Shown: positions 50,344 to 58,744 of the stretch, piece after piece | Layout: the number at the start of each line of letters is the position of its first letter | Position numbering within the stretch: the stretch's first letter is position 1 | The notes under the pieces: model-generated | The model's input: only the letters and a program-made list of their open reading frames with translations | Told to the model about the DNA's origin: nothing | Databases searched by the model: none | Assembly: GCF_900167975.1 (NCBI RefSeq) | Contig: NZ_FUZU01000004.1 | Span: 1-64,000 of the forward strand | DNA from: Ohtaekwangia koreensis | Lineage (GTDB): Bacteria; Bacteroidota; Bacteroidia; Cytophagales; Cyclobacteriaceae | DNA length: 64,000 bases | Reading direction: 5' to 3' | Made by a program: the position numbers and the translations under genes

Positions 50344-51150
50344 ATGACTATGGATATTATCATATTCTCAGAAGGCCTGCAAAAGCGTATGAAAGACATT
50401 GAAGCCACCGGAACGGATGATCTGGTTGCAATGGGTAAAGCGTTGAATACGATGCGTGAAATACTGACTGAGTTAAAAAGGGTCACAGTAACCTATAAAT
50501 TCTCTGACGAACAACAAGAGATCCTGTTCTTCAAAGAAGTGAAGCCCGTGTTACTAAGCCAGTATTATTACTACCGGAAGAAGTTTGAGGTGTTATTATT
50601 TGATTCCTTCCGGGACAGAAAGAGTCGTATCGATAACTACTACAAAGTATTGCAGAAGCTTCAGCACTATGCCTATAAAAACCAATCGTTCTATGAGTAC
50701 TGCATGTCTGGCGCTACTTACCTCGATAGTCAATACTTCACCCGGAACGGTAGCCAATATTTACCCGTTGAGAAGGATGAAAAGTTTTCAACCCGCTACG
50801 ATGTAAAACTTGCCAGGATATTAGCACATGAAATGATCAAGGATTATATACTTACTTCTCTCAGGAAATCTGAAAATAGCAAGGCTGATGCATCATATAA
50901 TCCTCTTCAATGGACGACTCAAAAAGTGGCGCTGGTTGAACTTATATATGCGCTGCACGCTGCCGGTGTGTTCAACTACGGAAAGACGGATATCAAACAG
51001 ATGGTTGATTGTTTTGAAGAAGTTTTTTCAATTGATCTTGGGAATTATGCGAGGATATTCTCGGAGATCAGGATCCGCAAGAGTGGGCAAACAAATTTTA
51101 TAGACTTGATGAAAAATCGGTTACTCGAAGCCATCGAAAGAATGTCGTAA
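50344..51150 (+). CDS. rteC: RteC-family protein
   Basis: A 268-residue protein. The N-terminal half is helical (MKDIEATGTDDLVAMGKALN). The middle has FFKEVKPVLLSQYYYYRKKF and QSFYEYCMSGATYLDSQYFT. The RteC domain proper is at about 180-265: WTTQKVALVELIYALHAAGV, FNYGKTDIKQMVDCFEEVFS, IDLGNYARIFSEIRIRKSGQ. In CTnDOT-type elements RteC activates excision and transfer genes; here it closes the mobilisation module, 15 bp after the coupling-protein gene. Confidence 0.9.
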   Translation: MTMDIIIFSEGLQKRMKDIEATGTDDLVAMGKALNTMREILTELKRVTVTYKFSDEQQEILFFKEVKPVLLSQYYYYRKKFEVLLFDSFRDRKSRIDNYYKVLQKLQHYAYKNQSFYEYCMSGATYLDSQYFTRNGSQYLPVEKDEKFSTRYDVKLARILAHEMIKDYILTSLRKSENSKADASYNPLQWTTQKVALVELIYALHAAGVFNYGKTDIKQMVDCFEEVFSIDLGNYARIFSEIRIRKSGQTNFIDLMKNRLLEAIERMS

Positions 51151-51489
51151 AATTTTTAATAAGTGTTGTGACGTCAATTAAAATGAATTCTTTCTCGACC
51201 AATGCCTCGGTAATTCCCGACTAAAGTTATGATCAAAAATATAGTACCCTTTATAAACGAAGCCATTTTTACCGACTTATATAATTAAAAATCTTTAAAC
51301 GATTTAGATAGAAAATTCTATAACCTATATAAGAGTGAACAATAGAATCAAATACATAAGGAACAATGTTAAAGAATTTGTGATAGAATGAATGTTGCAA
51401 GGCTTTAACTTTGTCATTAGAGCCTGAAATTTATACCGGCCCGATTACTCAACCGTTATATATATAATCAAGAACGCTAAAAGATTTGT
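51151..51489. other. Intergenic region, nothing recognised
   Basis: About 340 AT-rich bases between rteC and the small membrane protein gene. No coding frame, no strong hairpin and no att-like repeat were seen. Contains likely promoter sequence for the gene at 51490. Confidence 0.5.
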
Positions 51490-51951
51490 ATGAAGAAAGG
51501 GAAAGTAAGCAGCAATGTTATTGAATATTCCATCGGAAGATTGGTTTATAGGTATATTGTCGTACTCGTTGTTGTGATGTTTGTTTTTAGCTCTGATTTG
51601 AAATCTCTGCATGTATTTTTATTTGTATTGGCACACACATTGTTGTTTTATCTACAGTTTAGATCCAGCTACAAAAAAATATATGTAAGTGAGAATAATC
51701 TCAGTATTTTTTATTCAAAGATTTCATTTAAGAAGCCACTGATATACAATTTTTCACAAATTGAATACTTCTTTTTTCAAATACATGGAGGATACTATGG
51801 AGACTTATATTTTAATATCCATTTTGTGAATGGTAAAAAAAAACGAGTTTATCTTTCACGAGGTGAAATCGCTGTTCTTAGGGAGTATCTTCGTGATAAA
51901 GGTCTAAAAACCAAGAATTCTAAATATACCGGAGAAGGGGCAGGATGGTAG
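51490..51951 (+). CDS. Small membrane protein with PH-like domain
   Basis: A 153-residue protein. Two membrane helices lie at about 17-35 (LVYRYIVVLVVVMFVFSSDL) and 42-58 (FLFVLAHTLLFYLQFRS). A soluble strand-rich part follows (KKIYVSENNLSIFYSKISFK, LIYNFSQIEYFFFQIHGGYY, KRVYLSRGEIAVLREYL), with the look of the bacterial PH-like (DUF304/YdbS) fold. Function unknown. It is a stand-alone gene. Confidence 0.65.
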   Translation: MKKGKVSSNVIEYSIGRLVYRYIVVLVVVMFVFSSDLKSLHVFLFVLAHTLLFYLQFRSSYKKIYVSENNLSIFYSKISFKKPLIYNFSQIEYFFFQIHGGYYGDLYFNIHFVNGKKKRVYLSRGEIAVLREYLRDKGLKTKNSKYTGEGAGW

Positions 51952-52040
51952 ATATTTAACTATGGCATGAGTTCACTCTGACTTCTTCTCGATATTTATT
52001 ATCGTAGGGCTAATAATAATCTTGGACGCGGTTACGATCC

Positions 52041-52247
52041 ATTAGCATTTTAAGCCTACTTGTCCAGCAAAAAAATAAAGTTTCGCTCGACTACCTGGTG
52101 GGTGAAGGAATAAATTCTAAACTCGACAAGCAAGCGCTTAAACGACTGCAAGATTTAGAACTGTTGGAAGATGATAAAAAGAAAACACTCTTCGATCTTA
52201 TCGACACCTATATCCGTGATGCTAAAGCTAGAAAAGCTCACTCATAA
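52041..52247 (+). pseudogene. C-terminal remnant of an XRE-family regulator
   Basis: The frame ending at TAA 52245-52247 reads VQQKNKVSLDYLVGEGINSK, LDKQALKRLQDLELLEDDKK and KTLFDLIDTYIRDAKARKAH. This matches the tail of common Bacteroidota XRE regulators (EVSLDYLVGEG...LDKETLKRLQDIE.L..ddK..lf.lID..IRDaK.rkay). No HTH is encoded upstream in this frame. The 5' half has been lost. A terminator hairpin follows at once. Confidence 0.65.
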
Positions 52248-52250
52248 AAA

Positions 52251-52276
52251 AACCAGCCGTGAGCTGGTTCTTCATT
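52251..52276 (+). terminator. Intrinsic terminator
   Basis: AACCAGC (52251-52257) pairs perfectly with GCTGGTT (52263-52269) around CGTGA, followed by CTTCATTTT. It directly follows the XRE remnant, and lies about 45 bases past the end of the convergent immunity-candidate gene at 52319. Confidence 0.7.
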
Positions 52277-52318
52277 TTATATAGTATATATCCTTGTGAG
52301 CAACAGACTGCTATTAAA

Positions 52319-52696
52319 TCAATTTAATTCTGGACTAGGCATTTGAAGCAACACCTGACGACATAACAATTCAATCGCTCCTCCTTCATAAAACTCAATA
52401 TAAAAACACTTCTTCTCCTCGTATTCATCGTACAATTCTCCATTCAATTCATATCTTCCTCGATGAAAATTATCAATAATCAGTGTCCGCAATGGAATTT
52501 GCATTTTTAAAATTATAACGTCCTTAAAACGTAGAATAACATACCCTTGTCCTTTATCGTTTTGAAACTTCAACTCTAAAATATCAGCAAAGAAGGTAAC
52601 ATTTACACAAGTGTAATCATTGTGTAAGTCAATATGAAACAAGTCATCTTTTGCCTCTAACAAATTCCCGAATAATTCTGATTCTGTTAAATCCAT
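52319..52696 (-). CDS. Candidate immunity protein for Rhs locus 2
   Basis: A 125-residue acidic cytoplasmic protein with no signal peptide (MDLTESELFGNLLEAKDDLF). It is strand-rich (VNVTFFADILELKFQNDKGQ, GYVILRFKDVIILKM) and resembles small immunity proteins in general shape only. It starts 6 bp after the stop of the Rhs effector at 52703. Unlike the locus 1 candidate it is not a lipoprotein, which suggests that the locus 2 tip acts in the cytoplasm, for example as a nuclease. Assigned by position. Confidence 0.6.
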   Translation of the reverse strand: MDLTESELFGNLLEAKDDLFHIDLHNDYTCVNVTFFADILELKFQNDKGQGYVILRFKDVIILKMQIPLRTLIIDNFHRGRYELNGELYDEYEEKKCFYIEFYEGGAIELLCRQVLLQMPSPELN

Positions 52697-52702
52697 ATGA
52701 TT

Positions 52703-55700
52703 CTATTTCTTGGGTAGCGGTAAACTCTCAATGAATTTTCTAATCGCACGTATGTCTTGTTGTGTCAAAGGATAAGCGTTTTTGCTCTCTCTGGTTATAC
52801 TCTTCACTTGACCATTTACCATATTCTTGTTATAAACTTGCTTGTGCGGAGTCTCTACATTTCCATGAGTTCTTCCTGCTAAATCAAAACGAATTTGTTT
52901 ATTAACTGTTCCTATGGTAATAGAGTTCTTTCCACCGTTCAAATTCGTTTTGATCTCAAGTGCTTGTTGCTTCAAGCTTGGAGCTCCCGGTCTGACTCCA
53001 ACTATTGGAATCGAGTTAGCATTAACTGCTGCCCTCCCTAAATGCTTCATCGTCTCACCAGTTGTTTCCGCTTGACCCGCATCCATAACATTGAGTGCGG
53101 AATTCAATCCCGGAACTGGTGCTGTTATTTCTTCAAGTTTACCCTTAATTTCTTGACTTCCAGCCACGATTGCGGGAACCGACTCTATTGCCTTACCCAA
53201 TCCGCTCGCACTTTGTAGAGTACCATCGTTTCCGTCACCGAAGAAGAAACCAACAATAGTATTCCAGGCACTTGCACCGGCATCGAGCAGAGAATTTAAG
53301 CTTGGCCCTTCATCAGCCGGTTCTTCAATCAGCGCAGCATCAAATGCCGGATCATTAAATGGTGTTGCCTCTAAACCTTCAAGCTCACGATGAGATGTAA
53401 CTTTATTCTCACTGAAAGCATATACAGAATTATATACATACTTTTCCGAGAGAGGGTCAACATTAAAGAACCTGCCTATATCTGGCTGATGATTTCTCCA
53501 CTTGAACGAGTCCCATCCTAAATTTAGATCGTCAATGTGTTCTTGCCCTTGAAACTTAATTTTATTAAAAACACTATTCTCCCTTCGATAACTATTGAAA
53601 GTCAACCCAAACGGATAGTATTCATCTGATTGTATTACCGGTGATTTCGTATGCTCCACCATAAAGTCATCAAAATATACCTCAACCGGGCTTCCACCTA
53701 AAGCCACGTTGTCATTGCTCAGGTAAAGATAAACATATCCCGGTTTCTTTATAACAAGTTCTTTTGATAGCAACTCGTGCTCATGCTGTATACCTGTACC
53801 GCTCTCCATCGCAGCTTCACTTACGCGTACGAAACCACCATCCAGTATGTTGTAATCTCTATCAAAGACTAAGTAGTTCAGATAAGCTTTTGGGGCTGTT
53901 CCTGTTTCATTTCCTTTGTTCAGGATGCTTCCAAATGGATTAACTGTACCTCCTGTGCTTCCTATAGCTCCTCCGTCTACATAGGTGGTGGTTGCTGCTG
54001 TTCCGTTAGCAATCGAAGTGATCAGGTTGGTTACAGCTGTTGACCAGTTGCTCTTGTTGGTATCCAGATACTTCGCATATACTTCTGCCTTGATCACATC
54101 ACCTGGCATAACACTCAACGACTTGGCTAAACCTGTCCGTTCATTAGCCGTACCGTTGAGACGTGTAGAATAGTATGTGGGGCCCTGATTAGTGTGATCA
54201 AATAATTTAAAGTCAACTTTCACTGCTTCATCATAGTATAGGAATTCTTTACCCTCTGTCTCTTCGTTAGCAGTCTCCATAGTAGCTACAGGGTTATCAA
54301 CCTCGACTTTAGTAGTAAATGTTACTCGTACGTTGCCCAGGTGATCTTTCAAATGATACTGATACTCCGGTGAAGCGCCAGTCATTACAATGCGGCCCTC
54401 ATCATGGTTAATGAATTTTAAGGTATCGTTCTCATAGAAGTATTCACCAGCATAGTCTGTTTGCTTGGTTGGTGCACTGCTGCTGTTAAACACTTGCTGG
54501 CATAACTTTCTGCCCGTAGCATCATAGAAGTATTTAATATACTCTCCGCTTACCTTGGTTACTTGCACAGGTAAATTCAGGTGGTTATAGGTAATGGCTG
54601 TAATGTCCTTATTCTTATCAACATTCATGCTGCCGTTCGCATCGTAAGTATAGTCTTCGCTGCCTATATTACCGTCTGTAAAGCCTTGCCGTATATCACT
54701 TGCATCGCTTACGCTCAACAACTTGTTACTCTTGGCTGCTCCTGTTCCGTAGTCATAGGTTAATACATCCAGGCTGGTGCCCTTCGTACTCTTGCGGGTA
54801 AGGTGTTGCAAGTTGCCATTCAAGTCATAATCATAACCGGTTTCGCTAAAGGCATCGCTGGTAAGCGTGTTGCCGTTTGTATCCTTGTGTTGTGGCAGAT
54901 CCCATGCAGAGGATTGTTTCTGACGGAAGTCTGCTCCACTGATACGGTTCATCGCATCATAGCTATATTTATAGGCATTCGCCTTCACATCATCATAGCC
55001 TTGACTATTGCTCCAGGTCATGGCCGATATATTTCCGTTGTACTGAGGGGCATTGTTCAGTGTCGATACCGGTTCATTATAGGCAAGGTTCATCCCAAAG
55101 TGATCACGAGGATCACCACTTGCATCTGCTGCTAAATCTGTGTTGTTGATACGTGTCAGCCAGCCGCGTATGTTATAGCGCATATCTACGTGCTGTTTAA
55201 ATGTACCTCCCTGATTTTCTGAATGAAGCTTCTTTGTAATAATCTGACCAAGCTCGTTGTATTCATTTTGAGCAAGTAAAATCCTGTCTCCATCATTTAC
55301 CTGGTGCCATACCTTTCGCAATCTTCCTGCATGGTCGTAATCAAAGGTACGGGTAACGGTCTGTGGACTATAGGAGCCAAAGGAGGAACGCACATTGTAT
55401 AGAACGCCACCTGCACTATATATGGAGAAGCGAACCACTAAAGGATCGGATGTGGCTGTACGATCTATCAAAAACTTGCCGTTTCTATAGAATTTTATCT
55501 TTCCTTGTTTTCTTTCAACTCTAAAAAAATCACCAGCCGCAAATACAGGAGAAGGCACTAGCAAATTAGATCCTCCATTTTCGATAACCTGAACTTGGGG
55601 ACTGGTGGTCAGGAATAAGCCATATTTAATTGTGCCTGCTGTATTTGCCAATTCGATTACCATACCCTTAACAGATGGCGCTATAAATTCAAACCAACCA

Positions 55701-58312
55701 TCCTGACCGGCTGGAAGTACTTCAACAGAGATACCTCCCGAAGTTCCCCAAGCATTGGCTGTACTTGTTTTTTCAATGCGGTTGGCAGAGTGTCTTGCCG
55801 CCAACAAGCCTTTCCAGCTTAGGCCATAGTGGCTGGTTCTACTCTTCAGAACTTTCCCTGTAAAATCATAGATATTAGTAATGCGATCTTTACCACCTTG
55901 AAAATTATCAGCTACAGTTTGAACGACCCTATATTTGTCATCATAGTAATTTATACTCGAAAGCCAGGTTGTAACTCCCCCGGTACCATAGTAGTCAAGC
56001 ACCTTTGTTTTGATACCCGTGACCTGTCCTATTACACCTGAAAAACTGTTACCCGCTGCATCGGATTTATACTGTTCAGTAAGCTCATCGGATTTATAGT
56101 TATAGCGGTCATCATTGAGCAAACTTCTAAAATCATATGAGTCGTAATAGGTCACTGTCAACGCATCAAACTTTGTCAAGTCAAAAGGGAAAACAGTATT
56201 CGTATAACCATGGAAAGCTGTTGTTCCATTAAAAGTTTCAGAGAAGGCTGTTGTACTGATCTGGGAAGCCATCCCTGCCTGATCAACGGCTGTTGCATGT
56301 GTATATATACCGGTTATGATCGGGCGATTCAAGGCATCATACTTGGTTACCATCCATTTATTACTCTTGCGTTGTTCACCGTCTTGTGTCATCACCAGGC
56401 GATCACGCTCATCGTATACCATATAAACCCAATCTGCACCAGGCACTTTTTTATGCGTCATGCGCCTGCGTCCGTCATACTTATACTGGAAGCCCCAGTT
56501 ATCAATAGCCAGATTTATAGCTGTCTTTACTTTGATCGGTTCACTCACAATCGTAACACCAGCGAATGAAGTATTCGTCATTCTGATCCGATATATACCT
56601 TCATCAATGGCAGCAAATGTATTGCGGGTATAATTCTGTGGAGTGCTGTTTTCATTCTGTGCATTGACACTTTCCCAGTCACCACCACCCTTTTGTTTTT
56701 CCCATATAATCGTACCGTTGCTACCAGCCGCGCGGCCCGCTATAGCTAATGATGCTCCTACGACAGGCGTTACAAACAGAACATCCTGTATGTTCTTCTG
56801 TGGTGTCAATACTACGGAACGCAATCCCGCTCCTACAAGCGGTTGCAAGGTTCCGAAGTCAAGACGGTTGTAAGAGATGTTCAGATATAGGTTAGCCTTA
56901 TTTATATGAGTCGTAAAGTCAGGTATACTGGTAAGTTCGTTGTAGCTAAAGTTAGTACTGTTAAACACGGGGAGCGATAGCAGCCCTGAAGGGAGACTGG
57001 TGAACTGATTCTTTAACGCATTTATACTCGCCAGTGCTACACATGTAGATATAGACGAAGGAAATGCTCCGGAAAACTGGTTATTCGAAATATTGATGGC
57101 CGTTACTTTATTCCATCCACTAAAAACGGTTGCTGGAAGTTCACCACTGAATTTATTATTGTATACATAGAAGGTGATCATCTGGTTCAGTGCTGAGAAG
57201 CCTGCCGGAATGTTACCCGTAAGTTGATTATCGCTAATGTAAAAGTATTTGACCTTGGTAAGGTTAGTTAAACTCGAGGGCAAGCTGCCACTCAACTTAT
57301 TGTAATGAATCTGGAAGTAAACAAGGTTAACCAGGTTACCTATGGATGAAGGTATAGTTCCGGTCAACTGATTACTGTACAGATATAGGTTTACCAGCTT
57401 AGTGAGATTACCAATTTCAGAAGGAATGGAACCACTCAATTTGTTGGTATGAAGCGTGAGGGTTTGAAGGTTGATTAGATTTTTAATGGATGATGGAATT
57501 GTACCAGTCAACTGATTCGTACTCAATTTTAAATCTACCAAAGTAGTTATGTTCCCAAGAGAAGACGGGATGTCTCCGGTTAGCTTATTGGTGTACAAAT
57601 ATAGATTAACAAGCTTTGAAAGATTCCCTATGTTGGTTGGAATGCTTCCCGTAAGTTCATTCTCATAAAGATATAATCCGGTAAGATTAACCAGGTTACA
57701 TATACTTGAAGGAATCGTACCCGTAAGATCATTGGCATGAAGCCCCAGATAGGTAAGCCCCGTTGCATTACCGACATTAGACGGAATACTACCGCTAAGT
57801 TTATTATTGGCCAGAGCCACATACTGCAATCCAGCTATATCGAATAAAGACGAAGGAATTGTACCAGTCAAATTGCAGGTATAAAGGTATATAAACTGCA
57901 AGGCACTAACTTGTCCTATGGAGGTTGGTATACTTCCGGTAATGCCTAAATTATTATACATGTTGAGTGTATTCATCGCTTGCAGCGATCCTATTTCAGA
58001 TGGTATTGTTCCTGTCAACTTGTTGCTGGGAAGAACTATTTTCGAAATATCTCCATTGGTAACAGTTACACCATACCATGTACCGAACTGTGCACTCGTA
58101 GCCGATGACGGCCAACTGCCGCTTGCAGGCCAGTTTGTTTTCGTGGTCCATCCACTGCCCCCGAGGTTATCATATATAGCTTTCAAAGCAGCAAACTCAA
58201 CAGCATCCGGAACTACATCAACAGGTGCTGTAGTAGTAGCCTGCACTGTAAAATTCAATACACAGATAAGCAGAATACTCGATAGAAAAGTAAGTAAAGT
58301 AGATCTCATCAT
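52703..58312 (-). CDS. Secreted LRR-Rhs protein with C-terminal toxin tip (locus 2)
   Basis: An 1869-residue protein with domains in order: signal peptide (1-25); LRR cap (about 38-90); about 15 plant-type leucine-rich repeats of 24 residues (about 95-470, LTGTIPSSIGNL.NL..L.L..N); an Ig-like unit (about 490-600); YD repeats from about 605 (YKYDGRRRMTHKKVPG), interrupted at about 825-975 by a lectin-like insert; Rhs core at about 1600-1640 (QPDIGRFFNVDPLSEKYV); then a tip of about 230 residues. The tip end (IRFDLAGRTHGNVETPHKQV, PLTQQDIRAIRKFIESLP) resembles what I recall as polymorphic toxin type 24. It lacks the N-terminal DUF6443 part found in locus 1; that part is encoded upstream at 58745. 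Confidence 0.87.
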   Translation of the reverse strand: MMRSTLLTFLSSILLICVLNFTVQATTTAPVDVVPDAVEFAALKAIYDNLGGSGWTTKTNWPASGSWPSSATSAQFGTWYGVTVTNGDISKIVLPSNKLTGTIPSEIGSLQAMNTLNMYNNLGITGSIPTSIGQVSALQFIYLYTCNLTGTIPSSLFDIAGLQYVALANNKLSGSIPSNVGNATGLTYLGLHANDLTGTIPSSICNLVNLTGLYLYENELTGSIPTNIGNLSKLVNLYLYTNKLTGDIPSSLGNITTLVDLKLSTNQLTGTIPSSIKNLINLQTLTLHTNKLSGSIPSEIGNLTKLVNLYLYSNQLTGTIPSSIGNLVNLVYFQIHYNKLSGSLPSSLTNLTKVKYFYISDNQLTGNIPAGFSALNQMITFYVYNNKFSGELPATVFSGWNKVTAINISNNQFSGAFPSSISTCVALASINALKNQFTSLPSGLLSLPVFNSTNFSYNELTSIPDFTTHINKANLYLNISYNRLDFGTLQPLVGAGLRSVVLTPQKNIQDVLFVTPVVGASLAIAGRAAGSNGTIIWEKQKGGGDWESVNAQNENSTPQNYTRNTFAAIDEGIYRIRMTNTSFAGVTIVSEPIKVKTAINLAIDNWGFQYKYDGRRRMTHKKVPGADWVYMVYDERDRLVMTQDGEQRKSNKWMVTKYDALNRPIITGIYTHATAVDQAGMASQISTTAFSETFNGTTAFHGYTNTVFPFDLTKFDALTVTYYDSYDFRSLLNDDRYNYKSDELTEQYKSDAAGNSFSGVIGQVTGIKTKVLDYYGTGGVTTWLSSINYYDDKYRVVQTVADNFQGGKDRITNIYDFTGKVLKSRTSHYGLSWKGLLAARHSANRIEKTSTANAWGTSGGISVEVLPAGQDGWFEFIAPSVKGMVIELANTAGTIKYGLFLTTSPQVQVIENGGSNLLVPSPVFAAGDFFRVERKQGKIKFYRNGKFLIDRTATSDPLVVRFSIYSAGGVLYNVRSSFGSYSPQTVTRTFDYDHAGRLRKVWHQVNDGDRILLAQNEYNELGQIITKKLHSENQGGTFKQHVDMRYNIRGWLTRINNTDLAADASGDPRDHFGMNLAYNEPVSTLNNAPQYNGNISAMTWSNSQGYDDVKANAYKYSYDAMNRISGADFRQKQSSAWDLPQHKDTNGNTLTSDAFSETGYDYDLNGNLQHLTRKSTKGTSLDVLTYDYGTGAAKSNKLLSVSDASDIRQGFTDGNIGSEDYTYDANGSMNVDKNKDITAITYNHLNLPVQVTKVSGEYIKYFYDATGRKLCQQVFNSSSAPTKQTDYAGEYFYENDTLKFINHDEGRIVMTGASPEYQYHLKDHLGNVRVTFTTKVEVDNPVATMETANEETEGKEFLYYDEAVKVDFKLFDHTNQGPTYYSTRLNGTANERTGLAKSLSVMPGDVIKAEVYAKYLDTNKSNWSTAVTNLITSIANGTAATTTYVDGGAIGSTGGTVNPFGSILNKGNETGTAPKAYLNYLVFDRDYNILDGGFVRVSEAAMESGTGIQHEHELLSKELVIKKPGYVYLYLSNDNVALGGSPVEVYFDDFMVEHTKSPVIQSDEYYPFGLTFNSYRRENSVFNKIKFQGQEHIDDLNLGWDSFKWRNHQPDIGRFFNVDPLSEKYVYNSVYAFSENKVTSHRELEGLEATPFNDPAFDAALIEEPADEGPSLNSLLDAGASAWNTIVGFFFGDGNDGTLQSASGLGKAIESVPAIVAGSQEIKGKLEEITAPVPGLNSALNVMDAGQAETTGETMKHLGRAAVNANSIPIVGVRPGAPSLKQQALEIKTNLNGGKNSITIGTVNKQIRFDLAGRTHGNVETPHKQVYNKNMVNGQVKSITRESKNAYPLTQQDIRAIRKFIESLPLPKK
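56900..58060 (-). repeat. Tandem 72-bp LRR-coding repeats
   Basis: The leucine-rich repeat part of the locus 2 Rhs gene is about 15 head-to-tail units of 24 codons with the consensus LTGTIPSSIGNL.NL..LYLY.N. The units differ in sequence enough to appear as divergent copies but keep fixed length. Such arrays can expand or contract by recombination, which would alter surface binding. Confidence 0.8.
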
Positions 58313-58321
58313 GGCAGCTAA

Positions 58322-58732
58322 TTATAGGGCGGTAACTTTTACAATTTTAATTTCATATATCTCCGGAAGCTCATCGCCTTTCATCAATAGTATACGAACT
58401 GTGATCTCGTTCTTTGCACGCTCAAAAGTGATCGTGCCGGATTTATCTCCGCTGTCAACCTGGTAAATCATAGAGCCACTTTGACTTGTATTGGTCCAGA
58501 TACCATTAGTTTTATTTACTATATAGGTATGTTTTACACCATCTGCATTCCTCCATTCCACCTTTTGAGAACCATACGAAACAAAGGTTTCATTCTCTGA
58601 TGACAGGCTCTCCCCGGTGTTGACATCCTGGACCTGAGAGATCTGCCAGGTCAAGGTTTCCGTTACTATATTTTGTGCTGATATTGTAATGCTCAGCAGT
58701 AAGGATAATATAAATAGTATTGATTTAGTCAT
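58322..58732 (-). CDS. Small exported protein between the two Rhs halves
   Basis: A 136-residue protein with a signal peptide (1-19, ITISA|Q). The mature part is all-beta in appearance (LTWQISQVQDVNTGESLSSE, FVSYGSQKVEWRNADGVKHT, GTITFERAKNEITVRILLMK). It resembles a lipocalin/calycin-like or META-like small barrel, but this is inference. It sits 9 bp upstream of the LRR-Rhs gene and 12 bp downstream of the DUF6443 gene, so it is part of the operon. Locus 1 has no counterpart. Confidence 0.65.
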   Translation of the reverse strand: MTKSILFILSLLLSITISAQNIVTETLTWQISQVQDVNTGESLSSENETFVSYGSQKVEWRNADGVKHTYIVNKTNGIWTNTSQSGSMIYQVDSGDKSGTITFERAKNEITVRILLMKGDELPEIYEIKIVKVTAL

Positions 58733-58744
58733 ATATAGCCTTCG

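Noticed and set aside
56900-58060. Regular repeats that could be taken for a CRISPR array
   Set aside because: The 72-bp periodicity matches 24-residue LRRs in an open frame, with variable sequence and no spacers.
57918-58466. 182-codon open frame on the plus strand over the start of the LRR-Rhs gene
   Set aside because: It mirrors the LRR repeats and signal peptide of the sense gene and has no independent coding signs.
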